The notes: generated from the sequence alone by a model not told the origin. DNA of 52,472 bases from Metamycoplasma spumans ATCC 19526 (GCA_000620005.1 JHVF01000005.1:1-52472); one strand, 5' to 3'. Positions 16,686-28,073 are shown, counted from the stretch's first letter. Made by a program: numbers and translations.

Positions 16686-19346
16686 ATGAAAAAGGCAAAG
16701 TTTTTTACAAATAAATTTAGATGAATAATCAATATTTTTATCATAATTGCGATGTTATTAACAACAATTTTAGGTGGTGTTTTATTTTTAGGACCCAAAC
16801 TTAAAAATCAAAATAATTCCAATGTAATTCAAAATAACATCGGACTTAGAATTGTTAAAACCCCAAATGCAAATGGTAAAACTAATCAAGATATTTCTTC
16901 TGAAAAAGCATTAAATTTAACTGAAAATTTTATTTTGAATAAGGAAGGAATTTTTTCATCTTCTTATGATTTTAATTTATCATCTGAAAATTTAATATCA
17001 ATAAATAATTTTCAAGATAAAACACAAGAAGGCAGCGACTCGTTAATTACATCACTAGTTAATAAGCCTTACTTAACCGTTACTGATAGTCATGGTAATC
17101 CTCTTTTTTATAAAGGGCAATACATTTCTAGATATAACCCATCATCGGCTTTAAATAAAAATTTATCCGACTTTATAACCGATGGTCCAGAAAATTTTTA
17201 TATTTCATTAGAAAATAACCCGGCTACAACTCGTAACAAACAAGGAGCAAGTCATCGTTTGCAGGTCAAATTAACAGATGAAGGTTGAGATAGTTTTGTA
17301 AAATTAAGACAAGAATATCAATTTATAAATGGTTTTCAAAACAATAATGATGGTTTTGTTAACCCCGAAAGAAAAGTTTACTTTTGATTAAACTTACACG
17401 AATTTATTAAAATAGCAAAAGAAAAATTCCCTGAACAGTGACAAAAATCAGGGCAAAATCCGGTCAACTTCGCATATATTAACAATTCGGCTAATATTGA
17501 AGAAGAAAAAGATCAACAAGGCAAAACAATTTCGAGAAAAGAGCCAGTTTTAAAATTAAATGAAATTAACGCTAGAAAATTTTTAATATATTCTGCATTA
17601 CCAGAATTGCTTTTATCACCTTTAAAAACAGAATCTTCATTCTATCTATTAAACAATAATGAACACGGTCCAACAGATAAAGAAATTGAAGCTTCTATAA
17701 ACTTCTCGTATGCACCATTTAAGTTAGAAAAAGACTACAGTTACTTCGTTACTCAAAATGTTTCTGCAAACAACAAGTATCTAATTGTTCTTTCATCACT
17801 ATTTGCGTTATTTGCTGTTTTCTTAATTATCAAATATAGATTATTTGGTTTAGTTTCTGTTATTTCTTTAGGTTTATTTATATTTGCATTCATATCAATA
17901 GTCACCGCATTTAATATTTCAATAAACCCTATCGTTGCATTAATAATTATGTTTATTTGCTTTTTTGCATTCGACTTAATGCATAACAAGTTAGATATAT
18001 TTAAAAAAGAATCAATTGAAGGTTCAAATCCTAACAAAGCTATTAACAAAGCATCTAAAAATGGAATCATATCTGGTTTAGACGTTTCTGTCGGTTTAAT
18101 TGTAATATCGATATTTGGCATTTTCATTAACTTATCATATGGAAATACATTAAGCACAATTATGTTCATTGCAATATTTGCATCTGCAATAATCATCATG
18201 TTGCTAAACACTTGATTATTAAGAAGTTTAGTAAAAACAGAAGCTTTTGACAAAAAAGAAAAAGCCTTACTATGAAACAGCCCACTACTAAATAAAATGA
18301 GCAATAAGTTGAATCTAATTTCTAAGTCTAGATATTACTTAATAGGTTTTGGTTTATTTATATTTGTAGCTATTTTAGTTTTTGCTATACTGGCAGGCTT
18401 AAACAAAAATATACTATTTGGAATAAATTTAAGCGCTCAACTATCTAATAGTTATCATTATTACATTTTGCCAGAAACATCGATATCCTTTAATGGTTGA
18501 AATTCAGAACAAGCTAATATGATTGCAAGTTATATTATTTCAGAATTAAGTCACTCAAAAGTTCAAGTTGTTAACAATAACTTAAACAACGATACTTTTG
18601 GAATATTAATTACTTCATTATCTGATTTATCTCACTTTATAACAAATAATTTAAAAGATTATGCTTCGTCTGTAACTCAAGGAGCATCAACATCAATTAA
18701 TCTAATTTCTGAAAAATTAAACTTAGTAAATCTGGGTAAAAATATTGGATTATTATCAGCAATAATCTTTGGGTCTCTATCATTTGTATTAATTTATGTT
18801 GCAATAAGATTCTCATTCATTTCTATGTTTGTCGTTTTAATAAAACAAATTTTGGGAATAATTATGATATTTGCATTTATGATGGTTACTTATACAGAAT
18901 TCAACCAAGGAATATACGGTGGTTTAATACTATTCACTATGTTTAATATTTGAGATTCTTTAATTAATGCTAATAGAATTAAGGGTGATTTCAAAGGTGA
19001 TCTTAATACAAAAAATTACATTTATAGTGATGAAAAAATCGAAGAAATATTTAAATTACATGTTAAGGAAATATTTGCTCGTCAAATAATGAATTTAGTT
19101 TCAATAATAGCAATTATTGTTTTATCACTAACATTAATGCAAGCACTAAACAAAACTGGCTTATTAGTATTTTCATTCGGTGTAATTTCTACAGTTTTAT
19201 TAAACTTATTCATAATGCCAAATTTATGAATGAGATTAACAAAACTTCATTTCCACAAAAAAATAAAAAGAATGAACAATGGTTTTTGAAATACTGAAAA
19301 AATCGAAGAACAAACATTTATTGGAATTAATGACTATTCATTCTAA
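16686..19346 (+). CDS. secDF: Protein translocase subunit SecDF (fused)
   Basis: 886 aa, one uninterrupted frame once seven or more UGA codons are read as Trp. Membrane partner of SecYEG that uses ion flow to help pull proteins out. SecD half: span ~12-36, large outer domain with NNIGLRIVKT and, in its SFYLLNNNEHGPT...KEIEASINFS stretch, the lower-base region, then five spans from YLIVLSSLFALFAVF. SecF half: span at ~545, outer domain (ILFGINLSAQLSNSY), and five more spans ending ...VISTVLLNLFIMP. The sequence is very diverged and the conserved Asp/Arg pair of SecD is hard to place. It follows ruvB by 35 bases but has its own promoter box; hisS follows 9 bases later. Confidence 0.85.
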
Positions 19347-19355
19347 GGAGGCACA

Positions 19356-20618
19356 ATGTTTAATCGTTTAAAAGGGACAAAAGATATATACGGAGAAGAA
19401 GCTCTAATTTTAAATTATGTTAAAAACGCTTTTTTTGAAATAGCTAATAATTACAATTTTTCATTTATAGATACACCAATAATTGAAGATATACAACTAT
19501 TTGTTAGGTCTGCCGGAGAAACAAGTGATATTGTTACAAAAGAAATGTACGCCTTTAAAGATAACGGCAAACGCGATATTGCTCTAAGGCCAGAAGGTAC
19601 TGCTTCTACAATTCGTGCTTTTGTTGAAAATAAAATTAATAACTTAGAAAATGGCAAATTCTACTATTTTGGACCTATGTTTAGATACGAAAGACCTCAA
19701 AAAGGTAGATATAGACAATTTATACAGGGTGGTGTTGAATTAATAGCAAAAAGAAGTTCTAATACTAATTTTGAAATAATAAAATTAGCTTACGACTTCC
19801 TTAAGAAAGTTAAAATTAACGATTTTAGACTAGAAATAAATAACCTTGGTTCTTTTAAAACTAGAAATAAATATATTAATGTTTTAAAAGAATACTTTAG
19901 CAAACACTTAGATGATTTATCTGAAATTTCCAAATTAAGACTTGAAAAAAATGTGTTAAGGATTTTAGATGATAAAGAAGAACAAGAAAAAGATTTTGTA
20001 AAAAATGCTCCAAAGCTAATTGATTACTTATCACAAGAAGAAAAAATCGAATTTAATAATCTTCTAGATTTATTAGAAAAATTTGAAATAAATTATAAAA
20101 TCAATCCTTACTTAGTTAGAGGATTGGATTATTATACCGATATAGTTTTTGAATTTGTTTCAACCTCAGAAGCAATGGGTGCCAAGTCTGCAATCTTAGC
20201 CGGTGGTAGATATGATGGAATGATTGAATCTTTTGGAGGTCCTAAATTAGATTCGATAGGTTTCGCATTCGGAGCAGATAGATTGATAGAAATTATAAAA
20301 TTCAATAAGGAAAAATATTCTGAATTATACGAACAAATCGATGTGCTAATTGCATACCTAAACGAAGATGAAAAAGACCAAGTTTTTAAACTAGCATATG
20401 ATTTAAGAAACTATATGAAAGTTAACCTAGTTAACGAAAAATTAACAATAAAACAGTTATTTAAAAATCAGTTTAAATATAACCCAAAATATTTGATTTT
20501 TAAAGAACTAAACGCAAATCAAAATGAATTCAAAATAAAAACCGAAAAGGAAGAAAAAATTATTAGTTTTAATAATATAACTGACTTTATTAACGAAATG
20601 AAAGAGATGGATAAATAA
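19356..20618 (+). CDS. hisS: Histidyl-tRNA synthetase
   Basis: 420 aa class II synthetase. Start GTKDIYGEEA, motif 2 RPEGTASTIRAFVE and the following FRYERPQKGRYRQF, His-A loop LVRGLDYYTDIVFEF, His-B GGRYDGMIESFGG, motif 3 GFAFGADRLI. Anticodon-binding C-terminal domain (~325-420). Charges tRNA-His. Strong AAGGAGG seven bases before ATG. Its TAA overlaps the aspS ATG (TAATG), so the two are translated together, as in many Firmicutes. Confidence 0.96.
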   Translation: MFNRLKGTKDIYGEEALILNYVKNAFFEIANNYNFSFIDTPIIEDIQLFVRSAGETSDIVTKEMYAFKDNGKRDIALRPEGTASTIRAFVENKINNLENGKFYYFGPMFRYERPQKGRYRQFIQGGVELIAKRSSNTNFEIIKLAYDFLKKVKINDFRLEINNLGSFKTRNKYINVLKEYFSKHLDDLSEISKLRLEKNVLRILDDKEEQEKDFVKNAPKLIDYLSQEEKIEFNNLLDLLEKFEINYKINPYLVRGLDYYTDIVFEFVSTSEAMGAKSAILAGGRYDGMIESFGGPKLDSIGFAFGADRLIEIIKFNKEKYSELYEQIDVLIAYLNEDEKDQVFKLAYDLRNYMKVNLVNEKLTIKQLFKNQFKYNPKYLIFKELNANQNEFKIKTEKEEKIISFNNITDFINEMKEMDK

Positions 20619-22291
20619 TGAAAACAACGTATGCCGGTAATTTAAATATTGAAAATGAAAATCAAGAAGTAATTTTATATGGATGAATAGCCAACAAAAG
20701 AAAATTCAAAAAACAATTATTCATAGATTTAAGAGATTCATCAGGCGTTGTTCAACTTATTTTAACTAATGTCAGCGATCCACTTTTAACAAAAGAATCA
20801 TGCATTAAAGTTAAAGGAATAGTTCAAAAACGCTTAGAATCAAATAAAGAACTTAAATCAGGAGAGATTGAAGTTTTAGTAAATGAATATGAAATCCTAA
20901 ACTCATCAAAGCAAATACCTTTTGAAATAAACAACAAAAACACAGCAAATGCCAATGAAGATATAAGATTAGAATATCGTTTTTTAGATTTAAGACAAGA
21001 AAAAATGCTTGACAATTTAAGATTGAGACACAAATTGCTTCTAAATGTGCGTCAATATTTTGATAAACAAGGATTTATTGAAGTTGAAACTCCTATCCTT
21101 GCTAAATCAACCCCAGAAGGCGCTAGAGATTATTTAGTCCCAACAAGAAGAAAAGGTAAATTCTTCGCCCTTCCACAATCTCCACAACTATTTAAGCAAT
21201 TATTAATGGCATCGGGAGTTGAAAAATACTTCCAAGTTGCTAGAGTTTTTAGAGATGAGGACTTAAGAAAAGATAGACAACCCGAATTTACCCAATTAGA
21301 TATCGAAATGTCGTTCGGTGGTCAAGAAGAGTTATTTGTACTTTGCGAAAATATGTGAAAAGAAGTTCTTAAACCATTAGGATGAAACATCGAAACACCT
21401 TTTAAACGTATGGACTTCTTCTATTCAATGGAACATTATGGAAATGATAAACCAGATACAAGATTTGGATTCTTAATTAACGATTATACAAAAGAATTAA
21501 AATCTCATTTAAATAGAGAATTCGTAAAAGCAATAGTTTTCGACCGTGATGTTAACGAGAATATCGCAATAATTAACGAAACATTTAAAAAGAATAATGG
21601 ACAAGATTTATTATTAGTAAATTTAGAAGAAAACAAAGAAGAAAAATTCGATGTTTTAAGAGAATATGCTAAAGAAAATGACATTAACACACCATATGCC
21701 ATCATTTCGGCGAACGATGATGTTGATGATGCTTTAAAATCACTAGGAGCTATTAGAACCCTTTTAAACGAACTATATCAATTAGCAGATCCAGATCAAT
21801 TAAATTTCTTATGAATTGTTAACTGACCTATGTTTGAATATGATAAAGAAACAAAAACATACGCTCCAGCTCACCATGCATTCACTCAGTTTGAAGAATC
21901 GACAGTTAAATATTTAGAATCAGGAGAATTGAATAGAGTTAGAGCTAAATCATATGATTTAGTATTAAATGGTTTTGAATTAGGTTCGGGTTCAATTAGG
22001 ATTCATGATCCAAAAACACAAAAGAAAATGTTTGATATTTTAAAAATTTCAGAAAAAGAACAAGAAGAAAGATTTGGATTCTTTTTAAAATCGTTTGATT
22101 ACGGTTTACCTCCTCACAATGGTGTAGCCTTTGGTATTGAAAGAGTATTAATGATTTTAACAAAGTCACAATCAATTAGAGATGTTATGGCATTTCCTAA
22201 AAATGCAAAAGGAATCGACTTATTATCAAGTGCACCATCAGAAGTTACAAAAGAACAACTTGATGAGTACGGTTTAGAATTAAAAAAATAA
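20618..22291 (+). CDS. aspS: Aspartyl-tRNA synthetase
   Basis: 557 aa, bacterial type. OB-fold anticodon domain (~1-100; YGWIANKRKF, LFIDLRDSSGVVQLI). Motif 1 within FIEVETPILAKSTPEGARDYLVP, motif 2 ARVFRDEDLRKDRQPEFTQLDIEM, an inserted GAD domain (~290-390), motif 3 HNGVAFGIERVLMIL. Several UGA-Trp codons split it under the standard code. Translation starts one base inside the hisS stop. Charges tRNA-Asp. Slightly shorter than the E. coli enzyme, mostly in GAD and tail. Confidence 0.95.
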
Positions 22292-22320
22292 TTTAGTAAT
22301 TTAATAGAAAGTTGGTATTT

Positions 22321-22578
22321 ATGACTAGTTCTACAGGATCAATAATATTAATAACGATTTTAATGATTATCTCATTTGGGATAATTGGTATTTCGTTTAT
22401 GATGGCGCCAGACTCAAATAGCTTTAGCGGAGCCTTAGTCGGAAGCAATGACCTTGATTTATTTAAAGTATCGAAAGAAAGAGGAATAAAGAAAGTTTTA
22501 AAATGATCAATGATTAGTTTAGGATCATTATTATTTATACTTTCGATTGTTTTAAGAGTTGTAATTCAAAAAGGATAA
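22321..22578 (+). CDS. secG: Preprotein translocase subunit SecG
   Basis: 85 aa. Two membrane spans (~7-27 and ~62-82) flank a loop with SFSGALVGSNDLDLFKVSKE, then RGIKKVLKW, the SecG pattern of a Gly/Ser-rich loop plus K.RG..K.L. Small auxiliary part of the SecYEG channel. Start chosen at 22321 because the extended start adds nothing typical. Shine-Dalgarno is weak (AGAAAG). One UGA-Trp. It ends two bases before rnr, the same secG-rnr-smpB order as in Firmicutes. Confidence 0.82.
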
Positions 22579-22580
22579 TA

Positions 22581-24725
22581 ATGTATTCACAAAATAAGAA
22601 TAGATCAATAAAAGGAACTGAATTTTCAATATCGGAAAATAAAGTCCTTGACCTTATACAAAATAACAAAGGTCTTAGCTTCATAGAAATTGCCAAAACG
22701 TTAAGAATATCACCAGCTTTTAATAAAAACTTAACTAAATTACTAAATGATTTAATATCAAAAAAATCAATAGAAGTAAATCGCGATGATAAATACATCG
22801 CTATTTATTTTTTAAAACAAATCGAAAGCCAAATATCAATAACAAATAAAAGATTAGGTTTTATTGATTTTGAAGAAAATGAAGTAAAAGCAAGTGCCTT
22901 TATTGCGCCCATTAATTTACGTGGCGTATTAAACGGAGATACTATCAAAGTTGATATATATTATTATTACAATGAAAATAACGAAAAGTTATATTCAGCA
23001 AGATTAATAGAAAATATTTCTCATTATAAAAAAGTTGTAGTAGGAACAATAAAAAGACATGAGAATAAAGTTTACTTCAATGCTTTTGATGATAGGGATA
23101 AGGCTTCATTTGAATTTTTAGTTTTATCAACGATTCCGAAAGATATAAAAGAAAATGATTTAGTATCGTGCGAGGTTTTAAAGCCTAATTTAAAAAACGT
23201 AATAATTGTATACAAGGCAAAAGTTGGTTCATTAGATGATAAAGAGCATGTGGTTAAAAAAATAATTGCATCAAACGACGTTAATCAAGAATTTGGAAAC
23301 TCAGTATTGCAACACACTAAAAATATACCTCAATATGTAAGCGAAGAAGAAATTAACGAAAGAGTTAATTTAATAGACTTAATTACAGTAACTATCGATG
23401 GTTTAGACACAAAAGACTTTGATGATGCAATCTCATGTTTTAAACTATCTAATGGAAACTGAAAATTATACATTCATATCGCTGATGTTTCACACTATGT
23501 AAAAGAAGGTGACCCTATAGACTTAGAAGCGCTTGAAAGAGGAACAAGTATATACTTACCAGATCGTGTTATACCAATGTTGCCTTTTGAGCTTTCTAAT
23601 GGAATTTGTTCATTGAACCCAAATGTTATTAGAGCCTGTTTGACACTTGAATTAGAAATAAATGAACAGGGTGAGAATGTTGACGAAAAAGTATACGCGA
23701 GTGTTATAAAATCTGATTACAGACTAACATATAAAGAAGTAAACGAATTTTATAAAAATGAAACAAAATTACCCAAAGATGTTTCAAAAATGTTAAATGA
23801 AGCTAGGGAACTAGGAAAAATTCTAAGATCTAAAAAATTAGAAGAAGGTTATGTTGATTTTGAAATTAAAGAGCCTAAAATAGTCATGGAAGGGACAAAC
23901 GTTATTGATATTGTAATTAGAGAAGAAGGCGAAAGTGAAAAACTAATCGAGGATTACATGGTTAGGGCCAACGAAACTGTTGCTAAAATAATGGAGGATA
24001 AAGGTATCCCTTCAATATATAGAATTCATGATAAACCTTCATCTGAAAAGTTATTAAATTTACAAGAACTACTTAATTTTGCAAATATGAAAAGTATTCA
24101 TGTGCCATTTGATGGAGAACCTAAAACTTTTGGAGACATGGTAAGAGAAATTAAAAATAAGTCATTTGATGAGTTTATTAAAATGGCTTTATTAAGAACG
24201 ATGCAAAAAGCAATTTATTCATCTGATAATATAGGCCATTTTGGTTTAGCTTCAAAAGCTTATTCACACTTTACAAGTCCAATAAGAAGATATCCTGATT
24301 TATTATTACACAGGCTAATACGCAAATATATTTTCGAAAATGCAAAGCTTGATGATAAAACTAAAGAAGAACAAAAAAATAAGATCGAAGAAATAGCAAT
24401 AAAAAATTCAGAGTCAGAAAAAACCGCAATGACCGTCGAAAGAGACGTTGTTGATGTTAGAAAATCAGAATTTTTTGAAAAAATGATTAACCAAATATTT
24501 GAGGCAACATTGGTAACTGTTGAAAAATTCGGAGTCTTTTTTAGTATTGAAAAATATCAAGCAAGTGTTTTAATAAGATTTGAAGATATGAATGATAATG
24601 TCTTAAAAATAAACAATTTTGAGGCAAAAGGAACTAATACTAGTTTAAAAATTGGAAAAGTTTATAAAATTAAAATCACATCTATTGACCATGAAAAAGG
24701 AAATATTAATGCAATGTTGGTTTAA
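22581..24725 (+). CDS. rnr: Ribonuclease R
   Basis: 714 aa. Order of parts: HTH (~18-60), cold-shock domains (~75-245), RNB catalytic domain starting ITVTIDGLDTKDFDDAISCF, in which the conserved Asp cluster is intact, ADVSHYVKEGDPIDLEALER, LPDRVIPMLPFELSNGICSL, HFTSPIRRYPDL, and a C-terminal S1 domain (~630-714). A 3'-5' exonuclease and the main processive RNase of mollicutes; acts on structured RNA and in tmRNA handling. One UGA-Trp (NGNWKLY). The 3' end forms one arm of a terminator. Downstream smpB and ssrA are functional partners. Confidence 0.95.
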
Positions 24726-24740
24726 CATTGCATTTTTTTA
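24708..24740 (+). terminator. rnr terminator overlapping the stop codon
   Basis: Perfect 11-bp stem AATGCAATGTT/AACATTGCATT, 5-base loop GGTTT, then TTTTT. The TAA stop of rnr lies at the loop/3'-arm junction, so ribosomes reaching the stop could interfere with folding. Confidence 0.8.
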
Positions 24741-24742
24741 TG

Positions 24743-24748
24743 TAAAAT
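24743..24748 (+). promoter_or_regulatory. -10 box (TAAAAT) for smpB
   Basis: TAAAAT ends 6 bases before the smpB ATG, right after the rnr terminator, with no Shine-Dalgarno. Suggests an independent leaderless smpB(-ssrA) transcript. Confidence 0.4.
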
Positions 24749-24754
24749 AATTAC

Positions 24755-25186
24755 ATGTCAAAGTTAATTGCAACTAATAAATTTGCTAAATCTGATTATG
24801 AAATAGATAGCACTTATGAGTGCGGTATTTCATTATTGGGATGAGAGGTAAAAAGTTTAAGGGCAAAAAATGTTAAAATGGAAAATGCTTTTTGTTCAAT
24901 TAGTAATCGCAATGAATTATGACTAAATAACTTAAATATCGCTCAATATATGTTAGTAAAATGTGAGCCCTATAGATCTCGTAAATTGCTAATGCATTCT
25001 AGCGAAATATTAAGATTAAAAAACAGGCAAGAAAGATTAGGTATGGTTATTATTCCAGTTTCTATCTATTGAATAAATAATCATATTAAAGTTGAAATTG
25101 CCTTAGCTAAAAAGCTTAAAAAATACGATAAACGAGAAAAAATCAAACAAGAAGAACAAAAGAAAAATGTTAAAAAGTTCTTTTAA
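24755..25186 (+). CDS. smpB: SsrA-binding protein SmpB
   Basis: 143 aa. Delivers tmRNA to stalled ribosomes. Family landmarks: TNKFAKSDYEI, the CGISLLGWEVKSLRAKNVKM segment, FCSISNRNELWLNNLNI, RKLLMHSSEILRL, basic tail KKYDKREKIKQEEQKK. Three UGA-Trp codons chop the frame under the standard code. Ends three bases before the mature tmRNA 5' end, so it is almost certainly on the same primary transcript as ssrA. Confidence 0.93.
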
Positions 25187-25189
25187 CGT

Positions 25190-25562
25190 GGGGGTGTAAT
25201 GGCTTCGACGGGCATTTGAACTTGTGGATGGCAGTGGTCTTGTAAACCATAATACTTCTAGGCTTTTTAAGCGCAAACAAAAAACAAAATGAAACTGCAT
25301 TCTACATGAATTCAGTTTTAAACTCAAACCTAGTTTTTGCTTAATAAAAACTAGTCGAATTGCAAATGGCTCGGTTTGCTAAAATTCGTTGGAGAGCTTG
25401 GTAGTTTATTTTTAGCAAATAAACTATGACTATTTAGCTAACGATGCTTTTAGAAATTTGTTAATTTTATATAAATAGCAGCGTAATATTAAATTATCTA
25501 AACTGTAGAAATTCACAAGGAATGGTGCACGGACCGGGGTTCGATTCCCCGCATCTCCACCA
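25190..25562 (+). ncRNA. ssrA: tmRNA (10Sa RNA)
   Basis: 373 nt. The 5' end GGGGGTG pairs with CATCTCC at the 3' end, followed by A-CCA. The T-arm GACCGGGGTTCGATTCCCCGC and 5' GTAATGGCTTCGACGG motif are diagnostic. The resume codon GCA at 25273 opens a 23-residue tag starting ANKKQNETAF and ending SNLVFA, stopped by TAATAA at 25342. The hydrophobic ...LVFA end is the expected protease degron (Lon/FtsH in mycoplasmas, which lack ClpXP). Pseudoknot region follows to ~25500. It rescues stalled ribosomes together with SmpB and RNase R encoded just upstream. Confidence 0.96.
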
Positions 25563-25656
25563 TTTTTTTTATCTCTTAATCAAATAATTTGTAATATACA
25601 AATATTCTTATTTTCTTATGTTATTATTAATTTATAAAATAATTCAGGAGGAAAAA

Positions 25657-26718
25657 ATGACAGTTCGTTTAGTAGTAAATCATGAAGATGGTTGAGCAGT
25701 TAAAAATCCAAAAGGTAAAAAGGCTTTAAGAGTATTCAAAACTCAAAAAGAAGCTGTTGAATATGCTAGATCTTTAAAAGACACAACATCTGTTAATGTC
25801 AAAGTACAAAAGGTACATTTAGAAAATTTACAAGTTAATAACATGTATAAATTATTAAATGGAAAAGAGTATGCTCAAGAATTAAAAAAGTTAATTCAAG
25901 ATGAAATAAAATTAGTATCGGTAGAGGAGCTACCGGTTTTAGGTATTTTACAAGTTGGTGATTTAGAAGAATCTAATATTTATATTAAACATAAATTAAG
26001 CAGTGCTTCTGAACTGGGCTTTCATACAAAACTAATAAAATTAGCAGAAAACTCTGATTTTAATGAAATTAAAGAAGCAATATTAGAATTGGACAAAACT
26101 ACTGATGGTTTTATAATTCAGTTACCAATGCAAACCAATAAAATAAAAGACCCTAAAGAATTACTAAATTTAATTCCAAAGCATAAAGATATTGACGGAT
26201 TATCCCATTTAAATTTAAATGGTGATTATTCACAGTTTCAAACATTTTTACCAGCCACTCCATTAGGAATAATTTTATTATTAAAAAAATACAATATAGA
26301 TTTAGAAAATAGCATTATCGGCGTCGTTGGGCAAAGTCAGATTGTAGGGGCACCTTTAGCTAATTATTTAGAACAAAACGGCGCAAAAGTCAACCGATAT
26401 GATAAATATAGCTCAAAAAGCAATTTATCAGAAAATAATATTATTATCGTTGCAACTGGCGTCAAAGATTGCATTTTAGCAAAAGAAGTTAAGGATGGAT
26501 CTGTAATAGTTGATGTTGGTATTCATAGAATTAACGGAAAAATATATGGCGATTTAAATTTTGATGAATTTAAAGATAAGGCATCATATATAACTCCCGT
26601 TCCCGGAGGAGTTGGGCCTATGACAATAATATCATTAATTTTAAACCTTATTAAATCGAAAGCAATTGTTAATGAGGAATTTAAATTAAAAACTAAAAAA
26701 ATAATCAATATTTTCTAA
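25657..26718 (+). CDS. folD: DUF2188-FolD fusion: bifunctional methylenetetrahydrofolate dehydrogenase/cyclohydrolase with N-terminal DUF2188 domain
   Basis: 353 aa in one frame from an ATG with a strong AGGAGG. Residues 1-~60 (VVNHEDGWAVKNPKGKKALR, FKTQKEAVEYARSL) match the DUF2188 fold. Residues 63-353 are a complete FolD: IYIKHKLSSASELG with catalytic Tyr109 and Lys113, GFIIQLPMQ, KHKDIDGL, TPLGIILLL, GVVGQSQIVGAPLA (cofactor site), VPGGVGPMT. FolD supplies formyl-THF for purines and initiator formyl-Met. A UGA-Trp in the first domain (DGWAV) hides the fusion under the standard code. The ATG at 25843 has no Shine-Dalgarno, so separate FolD initiation is unlikely. A terminator follows. Confidence 0.88.
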
Positions 26719-26747
26719 TATAATATAATCCCTTCAAAATTAAAAAT

Positions 26748-26774
26748 AACCGAATTAATATGTTCGGTTTTTTT
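26748..26774 (+). terminator. folD terminator
   Basis: AACCGAA/TTCGGTT stem, 8-base loop, then TTTTTTT. Located 30 bases after the stop. Confidence 0.8.
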
Positions 26775-26874
26775 GAACTATTTTGATTTAATGATTTAAT
26801 ATTTTTTATTTATTTTTTTTAGCTATTACCTTTATTTTTTTATGTAAAATAATAGCAATAAAAACGGAGGTATT

Positions 26875-27537
26875 ATGATTATTGGGATTAGTGGAATGAT
26901 AGCCGCTGGTAAAAGTTCGCTATCAGAAAAATTACATAAACATTACGAAACATCAATGATGTTACACGAATTTGACGAAGACGATGAAGTTTTTAATACA
27001 TTTTTAAAATGGTTATATGAAAAGAAACCAAATCTAACTATTGGATTTCAATCATATATAGTTGAAAATCACTCAAGTAAATTTATCGAAATGAGTACAA
27101 AATATAAAGAAATGGGATTAAATGCTAAAAATGATCACATTTTCTTGGATAGATTCTCAATTGAGCACTATATTTTTGCGAAGTTAATTTTGCAAGAAAA
27201 AGACAAAAGATACTTAGAAGCATACGATGCTTTATTTGAAAAATTAATAAGTAAAGATGAATTACCTGACTTATCGATATTTTTAGATATAAATTTTGAA
27301 ACATTCAAGAAAAGGATATTCGAAAGAGGGCGTGAAAGTGAAGTTGATAACTGAGAAGCCAACTATGATTATTTCAAAAATCTTCACGAAAATTATCTAA
27401 AAATTTTCAAAGAAATAGCTCAAAAATTCAACTTAAATTATGTTATTTTAGATACGAATAATTTAAACGAAAAACAAGTTTTAGCCGAAGCAATTCAAAT
27501 TATTGAAAATTATTCTAAAGAACATGAAAGTAAGTAA
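26875..27537 (+). CDS. Deoxynucleoside kinase (dAdo/dGuo kinase type)
   Basis: 220 aa. P-loop GMIAAGKSS (~7-15), the substrate motif LDRFSIEHYIFAK (equivalent of the DRS/ERS motif), PDLSIFLDINFETF, and the lid ERGRESEVDNW. Phosphorylates salvaged deoxynucleosides with ATP, feeding dNTP pools that mycoplasmas cannot make from scratch. Start from CGGAGG before ATG. A UGA-Trp after EVDN extends it by ~60 residues. The 3' end overlaps hpt by 14 bases, joining deoxynucleoside and purine-base salvage. Exact base preference is not deducible. Confidence 0.85.
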
Positions 27538-28069
27538 CCTTATAGATAAAATTTTATTCGATCAAAATACTCTAGAAAAAAGAATTAAAGAACTAAGCGA
27601 ATGAGTTAATGAGCAATATAAAGATTCAAAAGAATTAATAATTATCGGTTTACTAAAAGGTTCTCTACCTTTTTTAGCCCAACTAATCAAAACAGTTGAA
27701 GTGGATTTTATTATGGACTTTATGATTACTAGTTCTTATGAAGGTACTGAAAAATCTTCCGGAAATGTTAAAATAGTTTTAGACCTAGCTAACAATATTG
27801 AAAATAAAGATGTATTGATTGTCGAAGATATAGTAGATACAGCTAGAACAATGACAAAAGTGCACTCAATACTTAAATCACGCAATCCAAAAAGTTTAAA
27901 AGTTTTAACATTATTAAATAAGCCAAGTGGCCGTGTTGTCGAATTTGAGCCTGATAAATTCGGATTCGAAATTCAAAAAGACGAGTTTGTTGTAGGGTTT
28001 GGTTTTGACTGACAAGAAAAAATGCGACAATTACCATATATCGCAACTCTTAAACTACCTAAAAAATAA
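27524..28069 (+). CDS. hpt: Hypoxanthine-guanine phosphoribosyltransferase
   Basis: 181 aa. The loop IIGLLKGSLPFLAQL binds pyrophosphate; VLIVEDIVDTARTM is the PRPP-binding motif; the base-binding end includes DKFGFEIQKDEFVVGFGFDW. Makes IMP/GMP from bases and PRPP. The ATG lies inside the end of the deoxynucleoside kinase gene (14-base overlap), so translation is coupled. Two UGA-Trp codons. The SSYEGTEKSSG flexible loop is intact, so it should be active. Confidence 0.92.
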
Positions 28070-28073
28070 TTTT

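Noticed and set aside
17753-18304. 183-aa minus-strand frame in secDF
   Set aside because: Antisense of a strongly patterned membrane protein; hydrophobic look is a mirror of the sense strand.
16686-19346. secDF as a broken pseudogene because of several stops
   Set aside because: Every stop is UGA and all pieces share one frame; under code 4 it is a single complete protein.
25103-25327. Minus-strand 74-aa frame over smpB end and tmRNA
   Set aside because: Antisense to smpB and ssrA, both firmly identified.
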